Positions 26,889-34,095 of a stretch of 64,000 nt of DNA are shown piece by piece. The notes beneath the pieces are model-generated. The model searched no databases. It was given only the letters and a program-made list of their open reading frames with translations, and had not been told where the DNA came from. This DNA is from Bacillota bacterium (lineage in GTDB: Bacteria > Bacillota > Clostridia > Lachnospirales > Lachnospiraceae), in NCBI GenBank assembly GCA_023392615.1, contig JAEVYT010000002.1:248001-312000 (forward strand). Direction: 5' to 3'. Position numbers and translations under genes: made by a program. The stretch's first letter is position 1. The number at the start of each line of letters is the position of its first letter.

Positions 26889-27230
26889 TTAACTCCTCTC
26901 GTTGTCTTCTCTGTATTTTGTTAACAAATTTATATGGTGCTGAAAGAGAGATTTTTCTTCTTCATTTAATAAATCAATATTATGAAACACTTTTTGGTAT
27001 TCAAGTAAATCACTTCTGTTTAAAAATCCAGCTTTAATAAATATATCAATAACATTAACGTTATATAAGATCGCTAATTTTTTTAATGCTATTGGAGATG
27101 GCTCTTCTGTTGAACCGTTTTCAATCCTACTTAATGTTGAATCTCGTATATCTGTTTTAAGATATACATCATTTAAACTAAAATTATGGTTTTCACGTAA
27201 ATACCTTAAATATAAGCCCAGCTCAGACAT
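26889..27230 (-). CDS. XRE-family regulator of the element's methyltransferase
   Basis: The 113-residue product has an N-terminal Cro/C1 HTH (about 5-62, LRYLRENHNFSLNDVYLKTDIRDSTLSRIENG) and a helical tail. The ATG at 27230 is chosen because GAGGTG lies 7 bp upstream; a GTG nine bases earlier is inside that site. It precedes the methyltransferase in a two-gene operon. A palindrome overlapping its own -10 box suggests autoregulation, as in R-M controllers. Confidence 0.85.
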   Translation of the reverse strand: MSELGLYLRYLRENHNFSLNDVYLKTDIRDSTLSRIENGSTEEPSPIALKKLAILYNVNVIDIFIKAGFLNRSDLLEYQKVFHNIDLLNEEEKSLFQHHINLLTKYREDNERS

Positions 27231-27248
27231 AATTATCACCTCGATATT

Positions 27249-27277
27249 ATTATAGCATTAATGCTGCTAAAACGCAA
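27249..27277 (-). promoter_or_regulatory. Promoter with overlapping palindromic operator for the XRE/methyltransferase operon
   Basis: On the minus strand, TTGCGT (27272-27277) and TATAAT (27249-27254) have a 17-bp spacer. The perfect palindrome AGCATTAATGCT (27254-27265) abuts the -10 box. This is a typical layout for repression by an XRE dimer. Confidence 0.65.
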
Positions 27278-27280
27278 TAT

Positions 27281-27320
27281 AATTATAAAAATGCTGCGTT
27301 GTTGCAGCGTTTTTATAATT
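27281..27320. repeat. Large hairpin upstream of the XRE gene
   Basis: AATTATAAAAATGCTGC (27281-27297) and GCAGCGTTTTTATAATT (27304-27320) pair at 16 of 17 positions around a 6-base loop. The GCTGC segment also resembles the operator next to it. It could be a second binding site or a transcription terminator. Confidence 0.6.
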
Positions 27321-27612
27321 ATTCTCTATAAAGTTACTATTTACTTATATGCTGAAGCGAAGCTGGGGCTTCGATATTGGGCTTTGACGGGTATATATAT
27401 GATTAAGCAACAAGAGTGTATCAAAGAAGTAAAGATAGTTGCTAATTTAACTTAATGTGATAACAACCATGTAATAACAAAAACGATATTATTGTTATTA
27501 GTAATTGTAATTTATAAGTAAATATTGTAAAGTAAATATATACTTTCTGTAAAATCATATTAATCATTCATCGATCTGTAAAACGTCGTTAAAACCCCAT
27601 TTATAAAAAATA
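27321..27612. other. Non-coding AT-rich stretch in the element
   Basis: This stretch lies between the XRE promoter region and the 96-codon frame. A 64-codon frame (27261-27455) crosses the hairpin, has no ribosome site and looks spurious. I see no other feature. Confidence 0.4.
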
Positions 27613-27903
27613 ATGAAAGGAGATATAATTATTTTTACTATTCCTGAAAAACGTCTATTGAGTGATTCGTATTTCTTGTTGATTTACTCGGATGATACAT
27701 ACTACGAAATCATGTCAAAGAAAACTAGTCACCTCTGGATTATAAAAAAGGGTATAAACTCTAATAAACTAATAAATATCTATCATAAACATTCAGCTAA
27801 TATTCCATATTATCACAAGCAAAAATCAGTGAATACCGTTAAAATGGCAATAGAAGCCATTAAATCCCATGACGATTACGTTATCAATAAGCAAGGATAT
27901 TGA
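27613..27903 (+). CDS. Hypothetical small protein
   Basis: The frame encodes up to 96 residues with no recognised domain. It is mixed alpha/beta in character (FTIPEKRLLSDSYFLLIYSDDTYYEIMSKK at the start, a basic helical tail). The ATG at 27613 has no ribosome site. AAAGGAG lies just inside the frame (27616-27622), and the next in-frame codons at proper spacing are ATT. Expression is plausible because of the strong site, but the start is unresolved. It lies between the R-M regulator and the RadC-like gene. Confidence 0.45.
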   Translation: MKGDIIIFTIPEKRLLSDSYFLLIYSDDTYYEIMSKKTSHLWIIKKGINSNKLINIYHKHSANIPYYHKQKSVNTVKMAIEAIKSHDDYVINKQGY

Positions 27904-28136
27904 TAAATATTTAAATTAATTAGGGTATATAGTCTCAGCAACGGCTTATATTGTAAGTGTGAATACGAATGGTTATATATTATATTAATGCCCTGGCAGG
28001 GGGCGTCCATTCGCATCGGATCATATAAAATTCTTTAACTAAATTCTTAATGCCATAGTTCCATTCTATGATTATATATTATATCTCTGATATACGTTAA
28101 CGCATATTAGTGTAAGTAATATATGAGGAGGTCTAT

Positions 28137-28658
28137 ATGGCTATAACCAATCAAATTCAAGAATTAATATCTAATCCTACACCCAGAAAACGAGTCAGTA
28201 TAATTAAAACAGTCATTGTCAAAGAAGCGACCATGCTTTATGGTTCAAGACGGATAAACACGCCGGTACTTGCAGCAGATCTTGCAAGAGATTTATATAA
28301 AAATGCAGATCGTGAAATGCTTCTTATTGCATCACTTGATTCCAAATGTGCACCTCTATCCATTGAGATTGTTTCTATTGGAAATATCAATACATGTATT
28401 GTTTCACCCCGGGAAGTATTCAAACATGCAATTGTAAGCAATGCTACCCACATTATTGCTTTCCATAATCACGTTAGTGGTGTCTTAACACCATCAAGTG
28501 AAGATATCGCAGTAACTAAGCGTTTAGTTGAGTGTGGTAATCTTCTTGGTATTCATCTCCTCGATCATATTATTATTGGTGAAGGACATTCTTATTTAAG
28601 TATTAGGGAGGAGGATCTGGTTTCATTTAATGCAAATCAAAATAACTATTTAAGATAA
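28137..28658 (+). CDS. RadC-like JAB-domain protein
   Basis: The 173-residue product has a JAB/MPN metalloprotease-like domain with IIAFHNHVSGVLTPSSEDIAVTKRL (about 103-127). These are the H-x-H...S...D zinc ligands of RadC-type proteins. It lacks the N-terminal helix-hairpin-helix part of chromosomal RadC. Such short RadC proteins are common on prophages and integrative elements; their biochemical role is unsettled and the historical repair assignment is doubtful. GAGGAGG precedes the ATG. It stands in the middle of the element, upstream of a Mor-like regulator. Confidence 0.85.
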   Translation: MAITNQIQELISNPTPRKRVSIIKTVIVKEATMLYGSRRINTPVLAADLARDLYKNADREMLLIASLDSKCAPLSIEIVSIGNINTCIVSPREVFKHAIVSNATHIIAFHNHVSGVLTPSSEDIAVTKRLVECGNLLGIHLLDHIIIGEGHSYLSIREEDLVSFNANQNNYLR

Positions 28659-28782
28659 AGTTAAATATAACTACTTATTTACATGATAAAAAGGAAGAGA
28701 AATATTATTCCTTTTTATCAATGAAATTAGAAGTTGAATCATTTATAGTAGATATGTGTAAATATTCCAAAGAGGTGAAGAA

Positions 28783-29058
28783 ATGGAGAGCAACGAAGTT
28801 ACTTCAAGTGATGGCTTCCTACCGGTTTATAAAGAAATTTCAGAAATAATTGGCCCTGAATATACATATGAAATATTTAAAAATATGCGAGGGCAACAAG
28901 TTACTTTTCCTAAACGACTTTATAGTACAGATTTCGTAATAGACAAGATTAATAGTAGTGATGGCATCAATATTCGCAAAATAGCTTTAGAATATGATTA
29001 TACAGAAAAATATATTCGACAAAAATTAAAAGAAAGAGGAACAACAGAGAAACTCTAG
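28783..29058 (+). CDS. Mor-like transcription activator domain protein
   Basis: The 91-residue product resembles the Mor transcription-activator family found on Firmicute mobile elements. IIGPEYTYEIFKNMRGQQVTFPKRLYS (about 20-46) matches the dimerisation part. The C-terminal HTH is IRKIALEYDYTEKYIRQKLKERG (about 65-87). It probably activates element genes as a dimer; the target is unknown. AGAGGTG lies upstream of the ATG. The two small membrane-protein genes follow closely. Confidence 0.75.
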   Translation: MESNEVTSSDGFLPVYKEISEIIGPEYTYEIFKNMRGQQVTFPKRLYSTDFVIDKINSSDGINIRKIALEYDYTEKYIRQKLKERGTTEKL

Positions 29059-29076
29059 ACTAGGAGGAAACAAAAT

Positions 29077-29259
29077 ATGCTTTTTGCTATTATTTATACT
29101 GCTCTTGGATACTGGGCTTATGGATATGTGAACAGAAATAAATTTTATATTTATTCTGAAACGGGTGGACTATTTATGCACAAATTAATAATGGGAATAT
29201 TATTAGGATGGATTATGATTCCAATTGCTCTTCTGAAAATGATATTTACCAGAAGATAA
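29077..29259 (+). CDS. Small two-helix membrane protein
   Basis: The 60-residue product has two hydrophobic segments (about 2-17 and 36-56) joined by a polar loop, and ends in FTRR, which suggests a cytoplasmic C-terminus. No family is recognised. AGGAGG lies 9 bp upstream of the ATG, so translation is likely. It starts 18 bp after the Mor-like gene and is probably in the same operon. Confidence 0.65.
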   Translation: MLFAIIYTALGYWAYGYVNRNKFYIYSETGGLFMHKLIMGILLGWIMIPIALLKMIFTRR

Positions 29260-29313
29260 TGTATCGCCTCATAATTTAATAACAAAAATCAAATCGACAA
29301 AGGAGAAATTGAA

Positions 29314-29496
29314 ATGATTGGGAAATCTTTAATGACAAGAATAGTATTTCTTGTAATCGCTATTTTTTTAACTATTGCTTTTTACAGCTATGGTGTGCCG
29401 GCATCCATAATGACTGCCTGTTATGTTCTGATAGCAATTAGGATTTTCTTTGTATTAACTATGTTTTATGGTAATAAACACCAAAGTCGAAATTAG
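29314..29496 (+). CDS. Small hydrophobic membrane protein
   Basis: The 60-residue product has two hydrophobic segments (about 8-24 and 29-53) and a short basic tail. It has a clear AAAGGAG site. It follows the previous small membrane gene by 54 bp. Function unknown; a holin-like, toxin-like or sensor role cannot be told apart from sequence. Confidence 0.65.
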   Translation: MIGKSLMTRIVFLVIAIFLTIAFYSYGVPASIMTACYVLIAIRIFFVLTMFYGNKHQSRN

Positions 29497-29648
29497 CAAG
29501 TTTCTTCTAACAAATGTTACATTACATATTCTAATGAATAGTACAATACCAGACTTACTCTTTTGAAAAGGGTAAACAAGCGGTCTCTTGTTATGGCTTA
29601 AAAATAATATAATATTTATATTTTAGCATTACTTACTAAGGAGCGTAT

Positions 29649-30524
29649 ATGAAATATTTAATTTGGTTTATCCCATTATGTTTACTTTTATTAGCCGGTT
29701 GCGGGAATAAAATAGACTCAAAGACTAATCCGGTAACTCCCTCTCGGACAATTTTTCCTACACCATCTTTAACTCCCACAACGATGCCGATCCCAACATT
29801 AACTCCGCTAGATAAAAAGTATCAGAATTATGATGAAAATTATGACAATGGTACTGATATAGACAAAACTAAGATTGTCCCAATGACAGATATAAATACG
29901 ATTGAAGAAATTCTTGCTAATAGCATTTACTATCGGACGTGGTATGGATATGGAGAATCGACATACGGTCAAAAATTTGTTGTCAATAAATTTAAGAGAG
30001 ACAATAAAGAATATGGAATAAAATTAATAGTTGAAAACGGGAAAAATGATTTGTTAATATTCTATTACTACTTAACTTCCCCCGAGACTATCTATCAGGA
30101 GTCTATTTATGAAGAGGATGGGGTATATATTAATAATAATAATTCAGGACCATTCTCGAATTTAACTGCAGAAGAATATGAATCGTATATGAATCAACCG
30201 GAACAAACATCTCAAGATGAACTCTCTGATGATCTCAAGATGCATTTATATGATGATGCCACTTTAAAGGCACAGCAGAAGATTGCATCCATGTACGATA
30301 TAGAATATTCGCTAGTGTCCTCCGCTAATTACAGTTTCCCTGACATTGGTGACGCGTATATGGAGTTTAATGGAATTGACACCTGTAATATTTCATTTTC
30401 CGCAGAATTTAAATACAGTTCACTGTTTGATATTCTGAATCCAATTGACGATACATATTTTTGTGAATTTGAATATGTTCTTCAAGAGGGAGTATTTAAA
30501 TTGAAGAAGATGTCTGTTCAATAA
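29649..30524 (+). CDS. Lipoprotein of unknown function
   Basis: The 291-residue product has a lipoprotein signal peptide (MKYLIWFIPLCLLLLAGCG, lipobox LAGC, lipidated Cys at 19). A Thr/Pro-rich linker follows (about 28-54), then an unassigned globular domain. It should be anchored outside the cytoplasmic membrane. A ribosome site AAGGAG precedes the ATG. It is carried by the element after the small membrane genes; a surface-exclusion or signalling role is only a guess. Confidence 0.75.
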   Translation: MKYLIWFIPLCLLLLAGCGNKIDSKTNPVTPSRTIFPTPSLTPTTMPIPTLTPLDKKYQNYDENYDNGTDIDKTKIVPMTDINTIEEILANSIYYRTWYGYGESTYGQKFVVNKFKRDNKEYGIKLIVENGKNDLLIFYYYLTSPETIYQESIYEEDGVYINNNNSGPFSNLTAEEYESYMNQPEQTSQDELSDDLKMHLYDDATLKAQQKIASMYDIEYSLVSSANYSFPDIGDAYMEFNGIDTCNISFSAEFKYSSLFDILNPIDDTYFCEFEYVLQEGVFKLKKMSVQ

Positions 30525-30657
30525 ATCGCTTCAATAGACGGATTTAATTAAGGAACAATTTAATAAAAATACATAGTAATTACTGTTGCTTTAGCCGGCT
30601 AAATTGTTTGCTTAGCATCATACAACTAATTCTTTGACTTAATAAGCAATAACTACT

Positions 30658-30690
30658 CCGCTTCTATCTATCAGATAGAAGCGGTTTTTT
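30658..30690 (+). terminator. Rho-independent terminator
   Basis: CCGCTTCTATCT pairs perfectly with AGATAGAAGCGG around a 3-base loop, followed by six T. It ends the transcript of the lipoprotein region. Confidence 0.92.
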
Positions 30691-30856
30691 ATTGAGGAAT
30701 CCTTTATGGGTTAAGATAAAATTTATTAAACTGATTTTTATATATGATTTTATACACTAACTACATACAAAATAGTATATGAAAGACAAGAAGCTACAAA
30801 ACAACAATTCAAAATATCCTATCTATAAATATCAAAATAAAAAGGAGATAAAGCAA

Positions 30857-31801
30857 ATGGTTTATAATGAGTTTTGTGAGGAACTTAAATATTCTGTTCA
30901 GTCAATAATCGGTCGAGGTTATGTTATTAGCCTTTTGGATGATAATAAACTTAACGGTATAATAAGAAACAGTATAGTCATTATGAAAGATGGTGAAAGC
31001 GTTGCGCCAGCCCTTTACTTGGAAGAATGCTACAATGATTATTTAAAAGGAATATCTCTTGATGTTATAGCTGCTGGCATCATAAACGCATATTTTAATA
31101 ATTATAAATCTCTTGACAATATTAAAGTTTCATTGATGGGTTTCAAGCAAGTTAGTGACAAAATATTTTTCAAGCTTATTAATTATGACAAAAACATAGA
31201 CTACTTAAAGGGTCTGGCGCATATTCGATGGATGGATTTGGCTATTACTTTCAGTATCCTTATAAAAAATGACTTAACTGGAAGTGCATCGATTAATATA
31301 AAAAATGATATGTTAGATTACTGGCAAGTATCAATAGATACGTTAATGGAATTAGCAGAGCAAAATACACCTAAACTATTTAAGGCTAACGTTAAGCGAA
31401 TGAATGATATAATCGAAGAGATAATCATTAGTCAATTTAAAGAATCTGGAAGTACTGACATAGATGATATTCTAAAGGATTTGATTATATCCTCCAATAC
31501 TCTTGATAATGCAGATAATCTATATGTAGCAACCAATGTATCAGGTGTCAACGGAGCCGCATGGCTGTTATATAATAACGAACTACGTAATCTGAGTGAA
31601 AATCTTGGTAGCAATTTGTACATACTTCCATCAAGTATACATGAGGTAATTATCGTTCCTTCAGGAAAACAGATGGCAAAATATGATTTATTTCAGATGG
31701 TTAAGGAGGTAAATGAGACCCAAGTACCTTATATGGAAATATTATCCAATAATGTATATCTATATGATTATGAAAAAGATCACCTTACTGCATTATTTTA
31801 G
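30857..31801 (+). CDS. DUF5688 family protein
   Basis: The 314-residue product matches DUF5688 as I recall it from Lachnospiraceae. An N-terminal part contains IVIMKDGESVAPALYLEECYNDYLKG (about 41-66). The C-terminal part contains VSGVNGAAWLLYNNELRNLSENLGSNLYILPSSIHEVIIVPS (about 233-275) and MVKEVN. No enzymatic role is known. ATG at 30857 is chosen for AAAGGAGATA; the open frame extends 78 bp upstream without a site. DUF5688 genes are frequent on mobile elements of this bacterial family. Confidence 0.78.
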   Translation: MVYNEFCEELKYSVQSIIGRGYVISLLDDNKLNGIIRNSIVIMKDGESVAPALYLEECYNDYLKGISLDVIAAGIINAYFNNYKSLDNIKVSLMGFKQVSDKIFFKLINYDKNIDYLKGLAHIRWMDLAITFSILIKNDLTGSASINIKNDMLDYWQVSIDTLMELAEQNTPKLFKANVKRMNDIIEEIIISQFKESGSTDIDDILKDLIISSNTLDNADNLYVATNVSGVNGAAWLLYNNELRNLSENLGSNLYILPSSIHEVIIVPSGKQMAKYDLFQMVKEVNETQVPYMEILSNNVYLYDYEKDHLTALF

Positions 31802-32044
31802 AAGGTATAAATCTATGTGCCCCTTAGCCCCCTCGACCCTCACATGTGAAATATAAGGAAGTTGTTGTTATTGGAGAACTATAATACATATCTAGGTGGG
31901 GGACAAAAGGGTCAAGGGGGACTAGGCAGTAATACAGTGATATCCTAATGAATGACGAGTTGTTGTGTTGTAACTAGAGACCATACTTAAATCTGTTACA
32001 AGAATGGTGAATGCTTATTTAAACAAGCAATTGTGATTATAAAG
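31802..32044. other. Non-coding stretch with a GC-rich imperfect palindrome
   Basis: No gene is visible here. Arms at 31822-31840 and 31908-31926 (CCTTAGCCCCCTCGACCCT and the near reverse complement) pair at 15 of 19 positions around a 67-base centre that contains CACATGTG. The C/G-rich arms stand out from the AT-rich surroundings. Confidence 0.6.
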
Positions 32045-32076
32045 AGACCCAAGTAGTAATCTTCTTGGGTCTTTAA
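32045..32076. terminator. Bidirectional terminator
   Basis: AGACCCAAG pairs perfectly with CTTGGGTCT around a 10-base loop, flanked by AAAG on the left and TTAATTATT on the right. It separates the DUF5688 gene from the convergent 605-residue gene. Confidence 0.75.
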
Positions 32077-32099
32077 TTATTACCCCATCGAACGCATAC

Positions 32100-33917
32100 T
32101 TAAAGAGTGCGGTTAGTTTCAGCATATTTTTGTATTTTCATCATTTCATTAATTTGATTATGTCCAAAGTTATAATTATAGAGAGGCAAATTTTTAGTGT
32201 TGTTTTCTAATACAAATTTATTTATATCAAAGCATTTTTTATAAGGTATGCGAAAATATTCTTTGCTAAATGTTCTATCAAAATAATAATCTAGGTCTGA
32301 TATAGAAAAAATATTTCTAGATATTTCATAATAAAATTTAGCTGAATCATAGGACTCTATATTTAATGGCTCCTGTAAAGGATTGATTGATTCTTTGTTT
32401 CGATTATCATGCATTTTATGAGAGCTTTTATCTTTTATATTAGTAAAATTGCATTCGTTATAATTTTTCATAAAATATTTTATATATGCATCAGTAGCAG
32501 CATCAGAACCCACCTGTCCGTTAAAACCGTAATCACTAGGATTCATTTTGGAAATTTTAAAAGTAATATGTTGATCCATTAGCTCACCATCACCAAAATC
32601 ATATGTCAGGAAATCGTAATAGTTATTGACATAATCAGTAAGAGAATCAATCATTGCGTTCAAAGGATTTTCGGGTGACTTATCTTTGTAAAATTCATAA
32701 AGTTTTATAAAGAAAGTCTTCTCGTAAATGGGGAAAGTGATATATGAGGCATAATATAAGAAGTCATTAACTAATGTCATCCAAGTATGTATATGGTCAG
32801 CAGCATCAAATGCGGTGTCATTTAATAATCCGACAATGGTTTTATTGTTTTCTTTCATATTGTTCCAATAATTTTCTTTTAAGAATGTGTATTCAATTGA
32901 ATTATAGGCCCAATTGATAAAATATCTTCTTGAAAAGGTATTAGGAAGCATATTGAATTTTGATATTATAGAGTAATATAAATCTCCTGATAAAGGATAA
33001 TTATTTGATTTACTGTTGTGATTTCTTACTAATTCATGAAGTAAGAGATAAGGGTAAAAGCGCTCCAAGTTATTTTTATAGAGTAGCATATCGGCATAAT
33101 TTGTCTTTGCTTTGTCTGAAGAATCCCTAGAATTTTTAACAAAGTCTTGTAAGACAATACTGAAATCGACAATTTCGTTGTAGGAAACATTTACTTTCGG
33201 TTTCATGTTATCTATTCTTTTATTTAATAATTTAGAATGTCTAATAGTATTGTAGTATAAATCTGAGTTATGTAGATTGGAACAATATTCATTATAGCTA
33301 TCATCGTCCATATTGTTACCATATGAATATGCCAATACCATTTTTGTATAATTGCTGTCGCTGATGTATTTTTTATATTTATTAGCTGATTGTAAAAAAT
33401 TGTTTGGATTATCATTATAGCATCCAATAAAATCAAAAACTGACTTATTGGTATTATCTTTATCTGTGTGAAGATTATATTTTATACTTACTCTTTCTTT
33501 ATCTTGGTTTGTTTTATATTCGAATTCATATAAATCTTTTAATTCAAAGTACCCTAAATCACCAAAATATTTTGCAATTCGATAAGGAGATACATCTGTA
33601 TTATATTTATTAAGTGATAATGATTTAGCAGTATTTAAAGCACTTATAATACAATGATTTCTTAGTAAAAGTGATATAACTTTTTTATCGAACTTACATC
33701 TGTTTATGGCTTCTATTTTAGTGGTAGATCCAAATATGTCTTGGGGTATTGAAAATTCCATACATGCGTCATCAGTTTCGGAAAAAATTCCATGGATAAT
33801 CTCTTCTGAATCTGATGCCTTAATTTTGTTTTGGAGATTAAAGAATAAAGTATATTCTAGTATCTTTTTGGTTTCGTTATAATCTTGATTAAAATCTTTA
33901 AAAATTGTCAAGCTCAT
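32100..33917 (-). CDS. Large protein of unknown function (605 residues)
   Basis: I do not recognise this protein. It is 605 residues, Asn/Tyr/Asp/Lys-rich, has no signal peptide or membrane helix, and no Walker, HTH or nuclease motif that I can see. It is probably cytoplasmic and mostly helical; the stretch LERFYPYLLLHELVRNHNSKSNN (about 280-302) carries a possible HELVRNH that only loosely resembles a metallopeptidase H-E-x-x-H. AGGGGAG precedes the ATG. It is divergent from the replication-type ATPase and alone on its strand within this part of the element. The length and intact frame argue for a real gene. Confidence 0.7.
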   Translation of the reverse strand: MSLTIFKDFNQDYNETKKILEYTLFFNLQNKIKASDSEEIIHGIFSETDDACMEFSIPQDIFGSTTKIEAINRCKFDKKVISLLLRNHCIISALNTAKSLSLNKYNTDVSPYRIAKYFGDLGYFELKDLYEFEYKTNQDKERVSIKYNLHTDKDNTNKSVFDFIGCYNDNPNNFLQSANKYKKYISDSNYTKMVLAYSYGNNMDDDSYNEYCSNLHNSDLYYNTIRHSKLLNKRIDNMKPKVNVSYNEIVDFSIVLQDFVKNSRDSSDKAKTNYADMLLYKNNLERFYPYLLLHELVRNHNSKSNNYPLSGDLYYSIISKFNMLPNTFSRRYFINWAYNSIEYTFLKENYWNNMKENNKTIVGLLNDTAFDAADHIHTWMTLVNDFLYYASYITFPIYEKTFFIKLYEFYKDKSPENPLNAMIDSLTDYVNNYYDFLTYDFGDGELMDQHITFKISKMNPSDYGFNGQVGSDAATDAYIKYFMKNYNECNFTNIKDKSSHKMHDNRNKESINPLQEPLNIESYDSAKFYYEISRNIFSISDLDYYFDRTFSKEYFRIPYKKCFDINKFVLENNTKNLPLYNYNFGHNQINEMMKIQKYAETNRTL

Positions 33918-34095
33918 TTTTTTCTCCCCTTTTAATAATTTATTTGTAAAAATGGAATTTTAAACTCTAAATAATGCATATTTTACATCGTATGGTGGAC
34001 TTTGACAAGATATATACGGATATATTTGTGTAAAATTCTATGATAAAGTATTATTCGAGCAACTGATTTACAAAAAATGCGAAAGGGGTACATTT

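Noticed and set aside
27261..27455. 64-codon frame starting in the hairpin upstream of the XRE gene
   Set aside because: It has no ribosome site, overlaps the palindrome and promoter of the opposite gene, and has no recognisable protein character.
33141..33160. Zinc metallopeptidase motif in the 605-residue protein
   Set aside because: The stretch reads HELVRNH, with four residues between the His pair's Glu and second His rather than the H-E-x-x-H spacing, and no further ligand pattern is evident.
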